Part shown: piece after piece, positions 23,001 through 33,281 of the stretch
Position numbering within the stretch: the stretch's first letter is position 1
Layout of the letters: each line of letters begins with the position of its first letter
DNA from: Eimeria necatrix
Lineage: Eukaryota; Apicomplexa; Conoidasida; Eucoccidiorida; Eimeriidae
DNA: 64,000 nucleotides
Direction: 5' to 3'
NCBI RefSeq assembly: GCF_000499385.1
Contig: NW_013655000.1
Coordinates: 62,001-126,000 of the forward strand
Notes under the pieces: model-generated
The model's input: the letters and a program-made list of their open reading frames with translations, nothing else
Databases searched by the model: none
What the model was told of the DNA's origin: nothing
Program-made: the position numbers and the translations under genes

Positions 23001-25115
23001 GACTGAATTTGAGCATTTGCTGGTCCCCACTCACACCCCTGCTGCTGAGGTCCGCGCTGCCTGCAGGGCTGATGTCCAAATGCGCAGAAGGCCCTTCAGA
23101 AGGCCCTTTCCCTTCAGCACGGCCTGTGCCCTCTGTGTATTCCTCCTGCGTCTCTTCCCTTGTGATCTGTCCCTCACAAATTACATTTTCACAGAGGTGG
23201 CGCATGCAGCGCAGCAACAGAACGGCACAAGCCTCTCCCCCGAGCTGCGCTTCCCTCTGGAGAAGATCCACAAGGAAGAGGGGCCCCTTAGGGGGCCCCT
23301 GGGGCCCCCAGAGGGAAACTGAGGGGCAGAGCTCGAAAGTGCCCGCAGCAGAAGCGCCGAGAGGACCCTCCAACCCCTCCGGCCCCAACAGAGGAAACAG
23401 CAGCCCTGCAAAGAGGTAATCAGACGCCGCAGCAGCCGCAGCCAGGAACCGTAGAGACACTGCAGCACCAGATGAAGTTCATGGGCCGAACCTAACTCTC
23501 AGTTCATCTCTCTTCCCTTTTAACCTCGCAGTTATACTTGCACACGGCTTAACTTGCTGCTGCCAACCCCTGCTTGCTCAAGGCGCTAAATTCCGCTTCA
23601 TTAGCGGCGCCTCTAGCCATAATCCCCTAGCATTAACCTTCTCCTGGGACTCCCAGCAGAAGTCCCGACGCCCCCCACCACCTTGTGCGTGCTGCGAAGG
23701 TCACCTGGGTGAGACAGCTCCAGCTCCTCCAAGCAGCTGCAAGCAGTCGCTCGGATGGGCTGGTCCGCCGCGGTCCCGCCGCTCCTGGCGAGCGCATGCA
23801 GCAGCCCGACAAGGCGCTGCAGCCACTTGGGGGCGACGAGGAAGCAGTCAAGGGTCACTGCCATGGAGACCCAGACCTGCAGGGACAGCAGACGAGACAG
23901 CACTGAAAAGGGGCGGCGAACCACCACGTAAGACTCGGACGAGGAGACTCGAGGCGGGCACGGAGGGCGACTAGCTGTTAAGCTCTTGGTGTTGTTCATA
24001 CTGCTGCTGCTGCTGCTGCTGGGAATATCCGAAGGGGGAGAGGGCGGCTCAGGAGGAGAAGCAGATGCCACTGAGTCGCTGCTGCAGGTGAGTGGGCGCC
24101 CTGGACTAGCAGCTTCTGGCGACTCGGGACCGGGAATGACAAGCTCTTCTTCCCTTTGCTTCTGCTGCGGCTGCCATCGCTGGGGAAGCGCAAGAAGGTC
24201 TGGCCTTGCTGCTGGGGTCGCAGCTGCAGCCAAGCCTGCCGCTTCTGGTGCTGCTGTTGCTCCTGCGACTTGTGCTTCTGCTGCTGCCGTTTCTGCTACT
24301 TCTCTCGCCTGAGAGCTACTTATGCCATTCCCCGCCACTGGCTGCCCGACGGGGCCGCTTGGGGGGCCCCCTTGCAGCTCATATGAGCTGCTGCTTGCGG
24401 TGCGGGTTCCTCTTGAGTCCTCCTTTTTTTGCGGGCCCGCATTCGCTGCATTTGTTGCTGGCTTTGCTGAGACTCCCCCTCCCTGAGAAGTCTTCCTTCT
24501 TGAGCCCCCCGTCTTAAGGGTGAACGGCACGGCATTGCAAACAATAGCGTCCAAGGCAGTGAAGGCCGCATGTAGCCGTTGTGTGTCCGAAAGAAGCGAC
24601 ACACAATTAGCCTCCAGAGTCAATAGCGCAGACACCCGAGACCTGTCATTCCGCGCTAGAGCGATTGAGTACAGCAGATGGCCCAGGTGGCCCTCACTCG
24701 CAGAGGGAGCCCCGGAGAAGCCTGCGGAAAGGCGCCCAGAGGGGCCCCCCGTGGATGCTCCAGAAGAAGGTGACTGAGAAAAGGATGCATTTGGATGACA
24801 CACACGCGAACCGCGGAGTCTGCTGCTTGCCTCCTTTGCGCGAGTGGAAAGTGATGGGGGTCCCTCGCCGCTCGTGTGTGTTAAGTTGGGGTAGTACTGG
24901 GGGCTTTCAGAGAGCGATGACATTTCCCTACTTATTTCCAGACACGGACACTCCAATGACGGGACGAAGCCAAGGCAGGAGAGCTTGGAGAAGGAGACCA
25001 CGGGGGGCCCCCTGAGGCGCAACAGTGGTTCAGGTCGGCACACAATGCTTGTTTCCTCTGCTCCTACGATGGAAACTTCATGAGAAATTAATGAAATGGG
25101 CAGAGTCAAAGCCAT
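17027..25115 (-). CDS. large multi-exon helical protein, adaptor-complex beta-like (possibly AP-5 beta)
   Basis: ATG at 25115. The first exon encodes about 490 residues: a Ser/Gly/Ala-rich region, then helices ending in KWLQRLVGLLHALARSG and ATACSCLEELELSHPGDL. Leu-rich helical segments follow near 23460-23200, 21964-21617, 21258-20881, 20720-20412, 19844-19521 and 19511-18790. The 3' exons are phase-checked: 18284-18193 (PPEFRAVLFDAIW), 18100-17911 (GFQIVFLVVSARK) and 17647-17027 (LPPRYHLLFKFTVS, ending LDAFFSS plus a short tail). A helical solenoid followed by appendage-like strands and a final LPPRYHLLFKF element resembles adaptor large chains. The N-terminus lacks the conserved adaptin signature of AP-1 to AP-4, which is why the divergent AP-5 beta is the best guess. 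AP-5 acts in late-endosomal sorting. Middle exon edges are approximate, and low-complexity Ala/Ser/Gln blocks may hide introns. Confidence 0.45.
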
Positions 25116-25675
25116 ATCTTGTCAATCTTAATGGAGACATGGAGCCCAACTGACCGTAGTGCACGTCGGCTCAGCTGCTACAGCTGCTACAGCAGGCGCC
25201 CCACGCTGCCACCAAATTAATTAAGAACTGAGGCATGCTGGACAGGCTGCTTGCATATTTAGTTTGGAAAAACCTGAAATATCCTGAGGGATGATATACA
25301 GAGTTTCCCACTTTGCTCACTTTGGTTCCATTTATCTGGCCCAGGTGTGCCCTCTTGACTAGCATCGAGTGCCTGCGGCGGCGAAGTACGTTCTTACTGT
25401 TTTTTGTTCCAGGCTCTTTCATTTGTTCAAGCACTGTGCATGAGAGGGTCCACACTGCGAGCCCGCCATCTCACTGGATCGCCCTCTTTCGCAGTGAGCG
25501 GTATACAGAAGAAGTCCCTTCGATTTGCCTCAAACTGGAATGATTACTCGTAATTGCCTTACTTAAGGTCTGTGATGGAGAACAGGATCCGCTAGCTTTT
25601 CATGGCGTATGACAAGATGAGGGAGGGTGCACGGGGTGTCGCTGTGGGCCTGTTTTTCCGTTCATTCACTTTTTC
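25116..25675. other. divergent promoter region between the adaptor-like and NSUN6-like genes
   Basis: The two flanking genes point away from each other, so both promoters probably lie here. A short plus-strand exon for the methyltransferase gene could also be present. No motif was recognised. Confidence 0.4.
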
Positions 25676-27573
25676 ATGCTTGTTAGCTTCTGTTTCCTCC
25701 TGCGCTCGCACCTTTCACTCTTTCTTCTCGTCTTGAACCGCCTTGCAGAGTATGTTCAAATGGAGAAAACAAGGAAGAGCGGCTTCTTTGGTGTAAGGGA
25801 CCTCCTGTGTCCTGAGGTTTACAATCACCTGGAGCTTCAGTGTCCCTACTCTCCCGAAGCAGCTTCTTCGTTTGATTCATTCATCGACAATCTCCTTGTC
25901 CCCGCACCAACCAGAAGCTTGAGAGTTAACCGAATTAACTGTACAGACAGCTCAGTTGCACTTGCAGAGGCTGAGCAATGCATTGGAATGAAGGGTCACG
26001 TACACCCCCAGTTCCCAGACATCCTCATATTCCCCCCAAAACAAGCCCCTGAAGTTCCCCCCAAACGTTGTTCATTTCTCAACTTGGAATTCCCAGATAC
26101 GCAGGAACTAGCTGCGGAAGACGAGGTAGGGGGAAACCCCAAGAAGGTGACTGAGGATATGGGAGCCCCCTGCCGGCAAAACAACTCCATAATGGTGGTT
26201 GTAGGCCCCCAGTGCGGGCAGGCTGTACTTCGAGGTGCTCACGTATATGCCCCGGGAGTCCTTGCAGCTGAGCCTGGCAGCAGGCTGGGCTCTGTGGTGT
26301 CGGTGTGGGCTATTCCTAGGCCTAGCAAGAACACACCAGGCTGCGCGGCCACGTGCATGCGTTCGCTTGCGTTCCTGAGGGGCGCATATTTAGATGGAGA
26401 GAGAAGGAACGAGGTAGAAAAGTGGGGTGTTTTCTGCGGAAGAGGCACGCTGGCGCAATCGCTCAAAGATGTTTTCCTTCACAGCAAGGGTCTGGCCATT
26501 AGAATGCAAAGGTATGCACATGTGGGGCGCGCATCTCGTGCAGGTCTCGCTTTGTTTGCATAGACGAAAGTCTAGAGAGCTCATTCGCGTAGATAGGCCG
26601 AAGTCTCCCGTGACGGTGCAATGTAACTTGCAGCGCCTGCATGCATGCATGCTTGGATGCTCGCAGGCCTTGTTTTGAATGTATCCAAGCATTTATGGGT
26701 TATTTGCACACGCTCTCAGCTCGAGCTCAGATCTTGTGATGTGGTGGCTGGTGATGACGGCCAATCGCCATCCCCACATCCCCGTTATGTACGTGGAAGA
26801 GAGGGGGGAAGTGGCCTGCTGCAGATGGCTATCTCCAGGCACATATTGATACTGCAGTGTGACTGTGTGTGCTTCGCAGCGCTTGCGACCTATCGTCACT
26901 GCCTGCTTCTGTAGTAGCGCAGCAGTTGCCCTCGTGCGTTGCGGGGTTCGTTTTATCTCCTCTTCCAGGGGAGCTGGTGTTAGACATGTGTGCCGCTCCT
27001 GGGCACAAAACCTCTCACCTTGCGTCTCTGATGAAGAATAAAGGAGTAGTAGTGGCCGTAGAAAGGAGTAAGAAGAGAATGGAAGAGATGAAGGCGCACT
27101 TGGCTTCTCTTGGTGCATCTGCTGTCGAGTGCATTCACGGGGATAGCGCCAAGAACAAGTGGCAGTGTTCTCTCGGAGGGCCTACTCAGCTCAAGGACCG
27201 CTTTGATAAAGTCTTGGCAGATGTGCCTTGCACGGGACTTGGCCTCAGGCCACGCATTGTCTACGACGACGTGGACATGCACTCCGTGAGGGAGGCCGCC
27301 CGGTACCAGCGGGAGTTTCTAGCCGCAGGGTGCGCCCTTTTGAAGCCAGGAGGTGTTTTGGTGTACTCTACATGTTCTATTAGCTGGGCAGAAAATGAGG
27401 AGAACGTCCTTTGGGCCCTCGAAAATCTGCCACTGACGGTAGAACCTCCAGAGCCCTACTTCCCAGGTGCACAGCCACCTCAAAACAAAGTACCCGTGCA
27501 ACGCTTCTGCCCATCAGGACAAACCATTGGCTTTTTCATTGCAAAATTCAGAAAACAAAAGGAAGCCACTTGA
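25676..27573 (+). CDS. NSUN6: NSUN6-type RNA (cytosine-5) methyltransferase with PUA domain
   Basis: Exons 25676-26511, 26667-26735 and 26880-27573, phases consistent, stop TGA. Exon 1 holds the N-terminal helical part (LRVN motif), then a PUA domain (VVVGPQCGQAVLRGAHVYAPG) and the linker GLAIRMQ. Exon 3 holds the Rossmann methyltransferase: SAM-binding LDMCAAPGHKTSH, acidic strand-2 turn VVAVERS, then the two cysteines expected of this family, in DVPCTGLGLRPR and YSTCS, and the closing IGFFIAKF. PUA inserted before the catalytic core is the NSUN6 arrangement, which methylates C72 at the 3' end of certain tRNAs; that substrate is inferred. The start is uncertain. Bases 25676-25753 form a pyrimidine-rich tract ending TTGCAG, which looks like an intron 3' end, so the real start may be the ATG at 25760 (504 residues instead of 532) or lie in an upstream exon. 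Confidence 0.9.
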
Positions 27574-27956
27574 GGTTCTTCACCCTCAGGGCTTCAGTAT
27601 TAACTGTGCCCGATGGAAAATCCGCTCAAGGTGAGGAACAGCCCCTAGGAAAAGTACGGCTTCCCTCTTGCGTCCAACCAAGAACAAATGCTTGGAGTCC
27701 ACGTAGTAAAAACATCATCTCTCGACTTATTAAAACGTTTGCGCACTGTACGAGGCTTCACGCATTGATTGATGCTGTATATATGCTTGCCTGGCTACAT
27801 GTTTTCAAACAAGCACAAAGGCAAGCATGTTCCGGTACGATTTCGCAGCACGAGAAATCGCGGCCTCCGGAAGTCACGGCTTCGTGGCTCTCCTAATGGG
27901 AAGGGTCCTCACGCACTACCTGCCCTTTATTGCTTGACAGTTGTGTTGGCCAGTGG

Positions 27957-28445
27957 TTAAACAGACTCTGTGACTTGGGGGAGCGACGCAGCTATAGGAA
28001 CTGTCTCCTCAAGCTTTTCCTGGCTGGCGAGTCCCCTGAAATGTGCGTAGGAAGCACCCACGGCCACCATTGAAAAGAAGATGTGCACGCAAGTGAAGAC
28101 GATCCAGTAGACGCTGAAGTAGCTGAAGATGACTGATATCATAGAAGCTACCCCAAGAAAGAAAGAGACCGTAAAGCATAAGACTGTCAGGCTCCCCAGC
28201 GTCTTCTGCATGCACGCGGGCAGAGTCACGAGGAAGCCAAAGATGCTGCCTATGAGGGCGAAGGCGTTAGTGGCCGTAATCAGAGAAAGCGCAGTGGGAT
28301 ATTTTCCAGCACCCGCCGGATGCGCAGTTTGTGTCAGTAGATATATGGACAGAGCAGCATACACCAAGGTCACCACTCTGAGGCCTGCATTCCGTCGCTC
28401 CCCAGGACATTCCAGCTTACTCTGTAGAGAATTACTGGAATCCAT
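27957..28445 (-). CDS. four-helix integral membrane protein
   Basis: Single-exon ORF of 162 residues with an ATG at 28445 and TAA at 27959-27957. Hydrophobic spans lie near residues 22-40, 55-77, 82-105 and 112-133, with short loops and soluble ends (N-terminal MDSSNSLQSK, C-terminal tail with Glu and Ser). The topology is like MARVEL or other small tetraspan proteins, but no family motif is visible. It converges with the methyltransferase gene; the spacer between them is about 380 bp. Function is unknown. Confidence 0.7.
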   Translation of the reverse strand: MDSSNSLQSKLECPGERRNAGLRVVTLVYAALSIYLLTQTAHPAGAGKYPTALSLITATNAFALIGSIFGFLVTLPACMQKTLGSLTVLCFTVSFFLGVASMISVIFSYFSVYWIVFTCVHIFFSMVAVGASYAHFRGLASQEKLEETVPIAASLPQVTESV

Positions 28446-29627
28446 TTTGGCCTAAAAATTCAGCACAGCAATCCACACGATACCTAGTTCAGTTCCACTC
28501 GAGATAAGTGAAATTGCACGGCTAGTCGTTTACTGTCCGCAGAACACCACTTCGACGAGCCGATGCCGGCTAGAAGTTCCGAAACGTGGCATGTAGACTC
28601 AAGATTTTCATGTATAATAGTGCTGGAATGCCCTCAAATTCTTACGGAGTTTTGAAAATGCCTTCACTCGGTTGTCAGGAGGAACGAGGGAAGGGACCAG
28701 TTGGCGAATGAGACCTCAAGGGTGAGATGGTTATTCACTGTCTGTTAACATGTATTGCGCACGAAAAGCCCAAAACTATTGTCAGGTAACTGATAAATAT
28801 CAAATGGTTCACACAAATTAAATGTTTCAAGCTGGAGAAAGAAATGGGCCGTTGCCTCAGCTTCTAAGCTGTATCAGGCTGACCACCGCGCTAGTGGGAG
28901 AGTCGGCTAGACCACTAGAGGTGCCTCTTAGCAACTGCTGCCATATACTCGTTTCCCTCTCTAGTTAAAAAAAAAATTATCTTCAGTTTCTATCCATCCA
29001 AATTTATGTTTATACTACATGAAACGCCGGGCGTTGCTGCGACTCGCTGAAAATGCATTGGCACGTCGGGTATGGCTTGGACCAGCCGACTCGCCAACCA
29101 TTTTTAGTCGAGGCGAAACAGCCAGCAAAATCCTCCGGCTAGATAAACAGCCCAAACCCGAACAGTAAGAACTGATGCATGCACCTTTAACGGTACTCCT
29201 AAGAAATATGCCGAGCAGTGCAGAATCCCGTGCACAGGCCAGCTCTCCACGAAGAGACCTGTCTGCGACAGGCTCGAAACTGAACGAGATACACCACTGG
29301 CCTTTTTGCTGTGCATTTTACCTTAATCATGATTTCAGTCTACGACATGAACAGCCCTGAAGCCGTAGTCCTTCACGAACAACTTCGGAAAAACGTTGCG
29401 GTCCTTTCTTGTGGGACCCAGATAGGGCAAGGTATGTCGCAGGCAGAAACAGTGCGAAACTAAAGCAAACGCTCCAAGTGTCCATTTTTCCACCTTATTT
29501 CCGCCGCGCTAATACCTGTAGGGAAGTCCGTCGTGTAGTTATTATGGATGACGACGCCTGTGCAGCGATTGGGGAGAGCGGCGTCCCTGTTCTGTGTTCT
29601 GCCTGGAGCAAACGGGCTTGTTTACCC
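28446..29627. other. spacer, no gene seen
   Basis: About 1.2 kb of AT-richer sequence with no ORF longer than 70 codons that looks coding. It contains an A10-like run near 28967. It should include the promoter of the membrane-protein gene and the 3' UTR of the next gene. Confidence 0.45.
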
Positions 29628-31343
29628 TTAGTATTTCTGAAAGAGGTCCCCGTAATAATTAAAGATCTCTTCAGCTGAAATGCGATCTTCTCTCTCTGGT
29701 TGGAGCAATTCGAGGGTGAGTTGCTGCCACCTGGGGGTGGCGCTTGTCTGCTCCAAGCGGCTCGCTAGTTCGGAATTGGAGACTTCGCCATTAACGAGTT
29801 CGTTTCTGAGTCGTTTGCTGAATGCTTCACCAGTAAATAGCTCATAGAGAAGGACTCCTAGACTCCACATGTCACTCTTCTCATGTGGAAAAACAGCCGC
29901 ACCCTCCGTCATGGACTTCTTGTAGTGGGACAAGAGCTGTGGTTCGGTGTAACGAACTTCTAACTGCGCTCGCGAATGCAGCCGTTCCCCAATTCTCACT
30001 GCCGCATCCATTCCAGCCAGATAAAACTCCCCATCCTCGTTAAGGAAAAAGTTGCTCCACGTGAGGCTGTTGTGGCTTACTCCAGCCTCGTGCAAATGCA
30101 ACGTCTGGAGAAGAAGGCGACGCGCGATGTATTCCTTGGCTTGCGCAATCTCCCACAAAGGTGCTTGCAAAGCAAAGACAACGCCCCTAAGGTCAGTTAG
30201 CAACCTTCCGTATAGATCCACACGCTGAAACACCATAGTTGTGCTCTTAGACTCAGTAGGTGGTAAATTACCTAGGTTGCCTACGTGGTCTGCCACGAGG
30301 AGGCCCCGCAGGTTTGCAGCCAGCACCGCTGGGGTTCCTGCGCAGGCGAGAACAAAGCCCCTTGTCTCTATAGCCTGGTCTACCCACAAGTTCGCTGCCT
30401 CCACGGAGAGCAGCTGGCTTTCCTTTGCTGCGCACACATGCATGCGGAGGGTGACATATCTGCCCGCTGCCATGTCCTCAGCTTCAACAAGAAGGCTAGA
30501 CGCTCCAGAGCCCACAATGCGCGTGATCTTCAGGGGGGATTTGAACTCGCCGGGAACGACGGGCTGTCCCAGAGGCAGCAAGTTGCTGAGGTGAATCTTC
30601 AAGCCGATAAGGTTTCGCGTGGCTCCTCCTGATAGCGTTTCCGCCACGGCTTCTGCCATCCGCAACTGCGCAGGGGTAAGAATAGCTTCAAGGGGCCGCT
30701 GAGCAGAACTCTTAATCAGTGCCTCGGCAACCCCCGCAACAGTTTTTTGCGCGCGCAGCGTCTTTACAGGAGTGTTACCCTCAGGCTCATCCACGGACGG
30801 TATCCTTTCCCCATGGTCAACGGACGTCCAGGCTGGAGGCTGAAAATTTTTTTTCTCCTCTTCAGGGCTAGAGACCTCATATACTTCACTTCCTCCACTT
30901 TCTTCTTCTTGAGGACTGGAGAACTCGGAGGGTTCGCCTCCTTGCTCATAACTGGCGAAGTGCGCCGGGTCAGTGCGTGAGGGGAACAGCAATGCTTGTC
31001 GCTGTCCCTTGTGCTGGTCTTCCTCTGATGCCCTCAGCAAATGGTGGACGAGGGATCCCTTATCCCTTATTTTCTGCCGCGATGTCGCCATTTTCGTGAC
31101 AAGAGGCCGTGCTGCTCCGAAGACTGTTAGGGCCAGCACCGTACTAAGTATGGCCCAGCTGGCGGCTCGCCTGTGCTTGTAGCGATTACTCGGGCGTGTG
31201 GCCGAGCTACCCGCAGCGTGCACGGGCGTTTCACCTGTTGCAGTTGCAGGGCTCGACTCTCCAGGCTGCTCCACAGCTACAACTGAGTCATCACCCCACA
31301 GTGCCTTGCCCCCCTTCAAGAGCGTTTCAAAGTGCAAGGGCAT
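29628..31343 (-). CDS. rhoptry-kinase-like protein, predicted pseudokinase (copy 1)
   Basis: Intronless ORF of 571 residues, ATG at 31343, TAA at 29630-29628. Residues 62-80 form one hydrophobic span after a 60-residue soluble leader. An acidic, Ser-rich spacer follows, then a kinase fold from about residue 245. The Gly-loop is degenerate (VGSGASSLLVEAED) and the ATP-lysine position reads TLRM (Arg for Lys). The catalytic loop is VSHNSLTWSNFFL, where H-N-S replaces HRD but the later Asn is kept. The DFG site reads AGMD, and EPQL stands in for APE. The C-lobe is well kept: KSDMWSLGVLLYELFTGE and a final EDRISAEEI. Intronless, membrane-leader kinase folds of this kind are typical of the coccidian rhoptry (ROP) family, injected into the host cell. 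With Lys and both Asp lost, catalysis is unlikely. A tandem paralogue lies upstream at 33.3-35.2 kb. Confidence 0.85.
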   Translation of the reverse strand: MPLHFETLLKGGKALWGDDSVVAVEQPGESSPATATGETPVHAAGSSATRPSNRYKHRRAASWAILSTVLALTVFGAARPLVTKMATSRQKIRDKGSLVHHLLRASEEDQHKGQRQALLFPSRTDPAHFASYEQGGEPSEFSSPQEEESGGSEVYEVSSPEEEKKNFQPPAWTSVDHGERIPSVDEPEGNTPVKTLRAQKTVAGVAEALIKSSAQRPLEAILTPAQLRMAEAVAETLSGGATRNLIGLKIHLSNLLPLGQPVVPGEFKSPLKITRIVGSGASSLLVEAEDMAAGRYVTLRMHVCAAKESQLLSVEAANLWVDQAIETRGFVLACAGTPAVLAANLRGLLVADHVGNLGNLPPTESKSTTMVFQRVDLYGRLLTDLRGVVFALQAPLWEIAQAKEYIARRLLLQTLHLHEAGVSHNSLTWSNFFLNEDGEFYLAGMDAAVRIGERLHSRAQLEVRYTEPQLLSHYKKSMTEGAAVFPHEKSDMWSLGVLLYELFTGEAFSKRLRNELVNGEVSNSELASRLEQTSATPRWQQLTLELLQPEREDRISAEEIFNYYGDLFQKY

Positions 31344-33281
31344 TTTGTCGCGTTAAAAACCTTAGTGAAAGCAGACGCAGGGGACAGCTGGAGGACTTTT
31401 CCAGCAAAAATAGACTTAGTTCAGCCTAAGCCTAGTTGCAAGCAGAGCCAGAGGGGCCCATTGCAAGCGGCAGCCCTGCCGCCTCGATCCCTTTATGCCT
31501 GTCGGCGAAAACAGCACTTCTTCACACTACTCCATTGAGGCCGAAGATTGTGCATTACTTCGTAGAGCTCGTGCACCGACAGGCATACACAATCCCGCTT
31601 GGGCGCAGTGGGTGCTGTGGCAACAGCACCCAACCGTAAGAACGCCTACTGTATAGAAACCATATAAGTCCCAAAACGGTACCCTTTTTTTGCTTTCCGA
31701 AAAACAGCTTTGATGGGGAAAATATGGAGCAAAGGAGCTCGGACCCATCATAACATCAACGTGAGAGGAATGCTAGACAGGCAGTGCTCGTTCCCGCAGC
31801 CAACCGCGCCAGTAGCACTACCTATGTTTTCCTGAATTCGCATCCGTCACGCGCTGGTGTTGTAGTGTTCACTCTAGCCCAAAAGAAATGCAAATTGATA
31901 GTTTTACAGGGGAAGTCGTATGGTCTTCCTATTTCGCGCACTTCATGCAAAAACGGATTCCTAGCGTCGATCCAGTCGCGCAAGGAGCTCGCGCAGGCCT
32001 CATAGAGGCCTTTGCATTCCTGATTTCAGTAAAAACACCTACTCTGTGATTTAGTTGTGGGCTCTACAATGTGTGACCTAGAAATAGACATTTTGCCATG
32101 GACGAGCAAGGGGACCTCGACAAGGACCTACCTTGAGCTGCGCTACATGTGATCTCGTCCTGCAATGTAGAGGCTCTTACTGCAATGAACGGGCTGTTTT
32201 GTGAGCCACTTGTTTCAGTGTCCCCGTTCTTTTTCCTCTTATCACAGTTTTTCCTAAGCATTATTTAGCTCATATCTCTACTTTAGCCAGTAAACATTTC
32301 TGCCGCTGCTGATCTGCACACTGGGTAGCAAGAAGGTTTCCCCACCTCCAGTCATCTCCGGGGCTCCCGTACATTGCACATAACTTGCACTTTTAATCAA
32401 CGAACTAGTTAACCCTTGCTTATCTGTTGGCAGTCACTCACAACCGCACCAAAAGAGCCCAGAACACGTCCAGTGCTCTTCTTCCCAGACGCGCTTAAGG
32501 CGAAGCAAAGATCAAGAGCAAACCAGAGGTCGCGAGCAAATAACTAAAGCACAAAGCTTTTGACCACTTACCCCTATCCTGCCCATTAAAGGAAGAGCAA
32601 GGCTAGTGCGTCCCATCCAGCTGGGCCACAGACTGCAGGCAAGGCATGACACGTGAAAAAGTATATGCATGCACCGCGGACCTCAACTACACTTGCGATT
32701 GTGTGCGGGGCTAGCTGCAAAAAGCGTCATCCATACAGTTGCATGCAAAGAATTCAGTAGCATGCGATTGTGCATGGGGCAACCTGTGCATCCTCACGCT
32801 TTGTAAAACGAAGTAAGCGCTGTGTAAAACGGCCTACTTAGGGGACCAAGTTAAGACGTGAAACGGATGCCCTCAACGAAGAACTGGACAGCATCAACTT
32901 GCTATATTCTTCCAAAAGCCACCTACAGACACTACATCACTCCACTGTACATCAGCCGAAGTGCAACGAGGAGCTTTGCCCCGGGACAGTCCCCCAAAGG
33001 GACAAAAATGGTTATACGAATATTTGTGCTATTTACGGATGTGCTGCTGTTACAGGAATTTCAATTTTCACTAGCCTGCGTGAAGCAGCAGGACTTGCAC
33101 GTTTGCGCCTTGGGGCGGAACGAGCGCCAACCTTTAAGCGGAAGGACTTTGGAACGGCGGAACCAAACTCCAGCTATGGGGGCTGTGCCTCTTCCTCGCC
33201 AAGCGAAAGTATCATGCCACTTTGCAGCTTCAATTGGAGCACGAGTCGCCGAGGCCCAGTCTTCATGGTGTACCTCCCACT
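31344..33281. other. spacer between the two rhoptry-kinase-like genes
   Basis: About 1.9 kb containing the 3' UTR of copy 2 and the promoter of copy 1. Small hairpins occur near 31609-31632 (TGGGTGCTGT and its complement around a 4-base loop). A pair of inverted TATGCCTGTCGG-like copies lies at about 31494 and 31578. No extra gene was recognised. Confidence 0.45.

Noticed and set aside
23986..24517. Plus-strand Leu/Ala-rich ORFs with membrane-like runs
   Set aside because: They are antisense to the large first exon of the adaptor-like gene, and their hydrophobicity comes from translating CAG/GCT runs in another frame.
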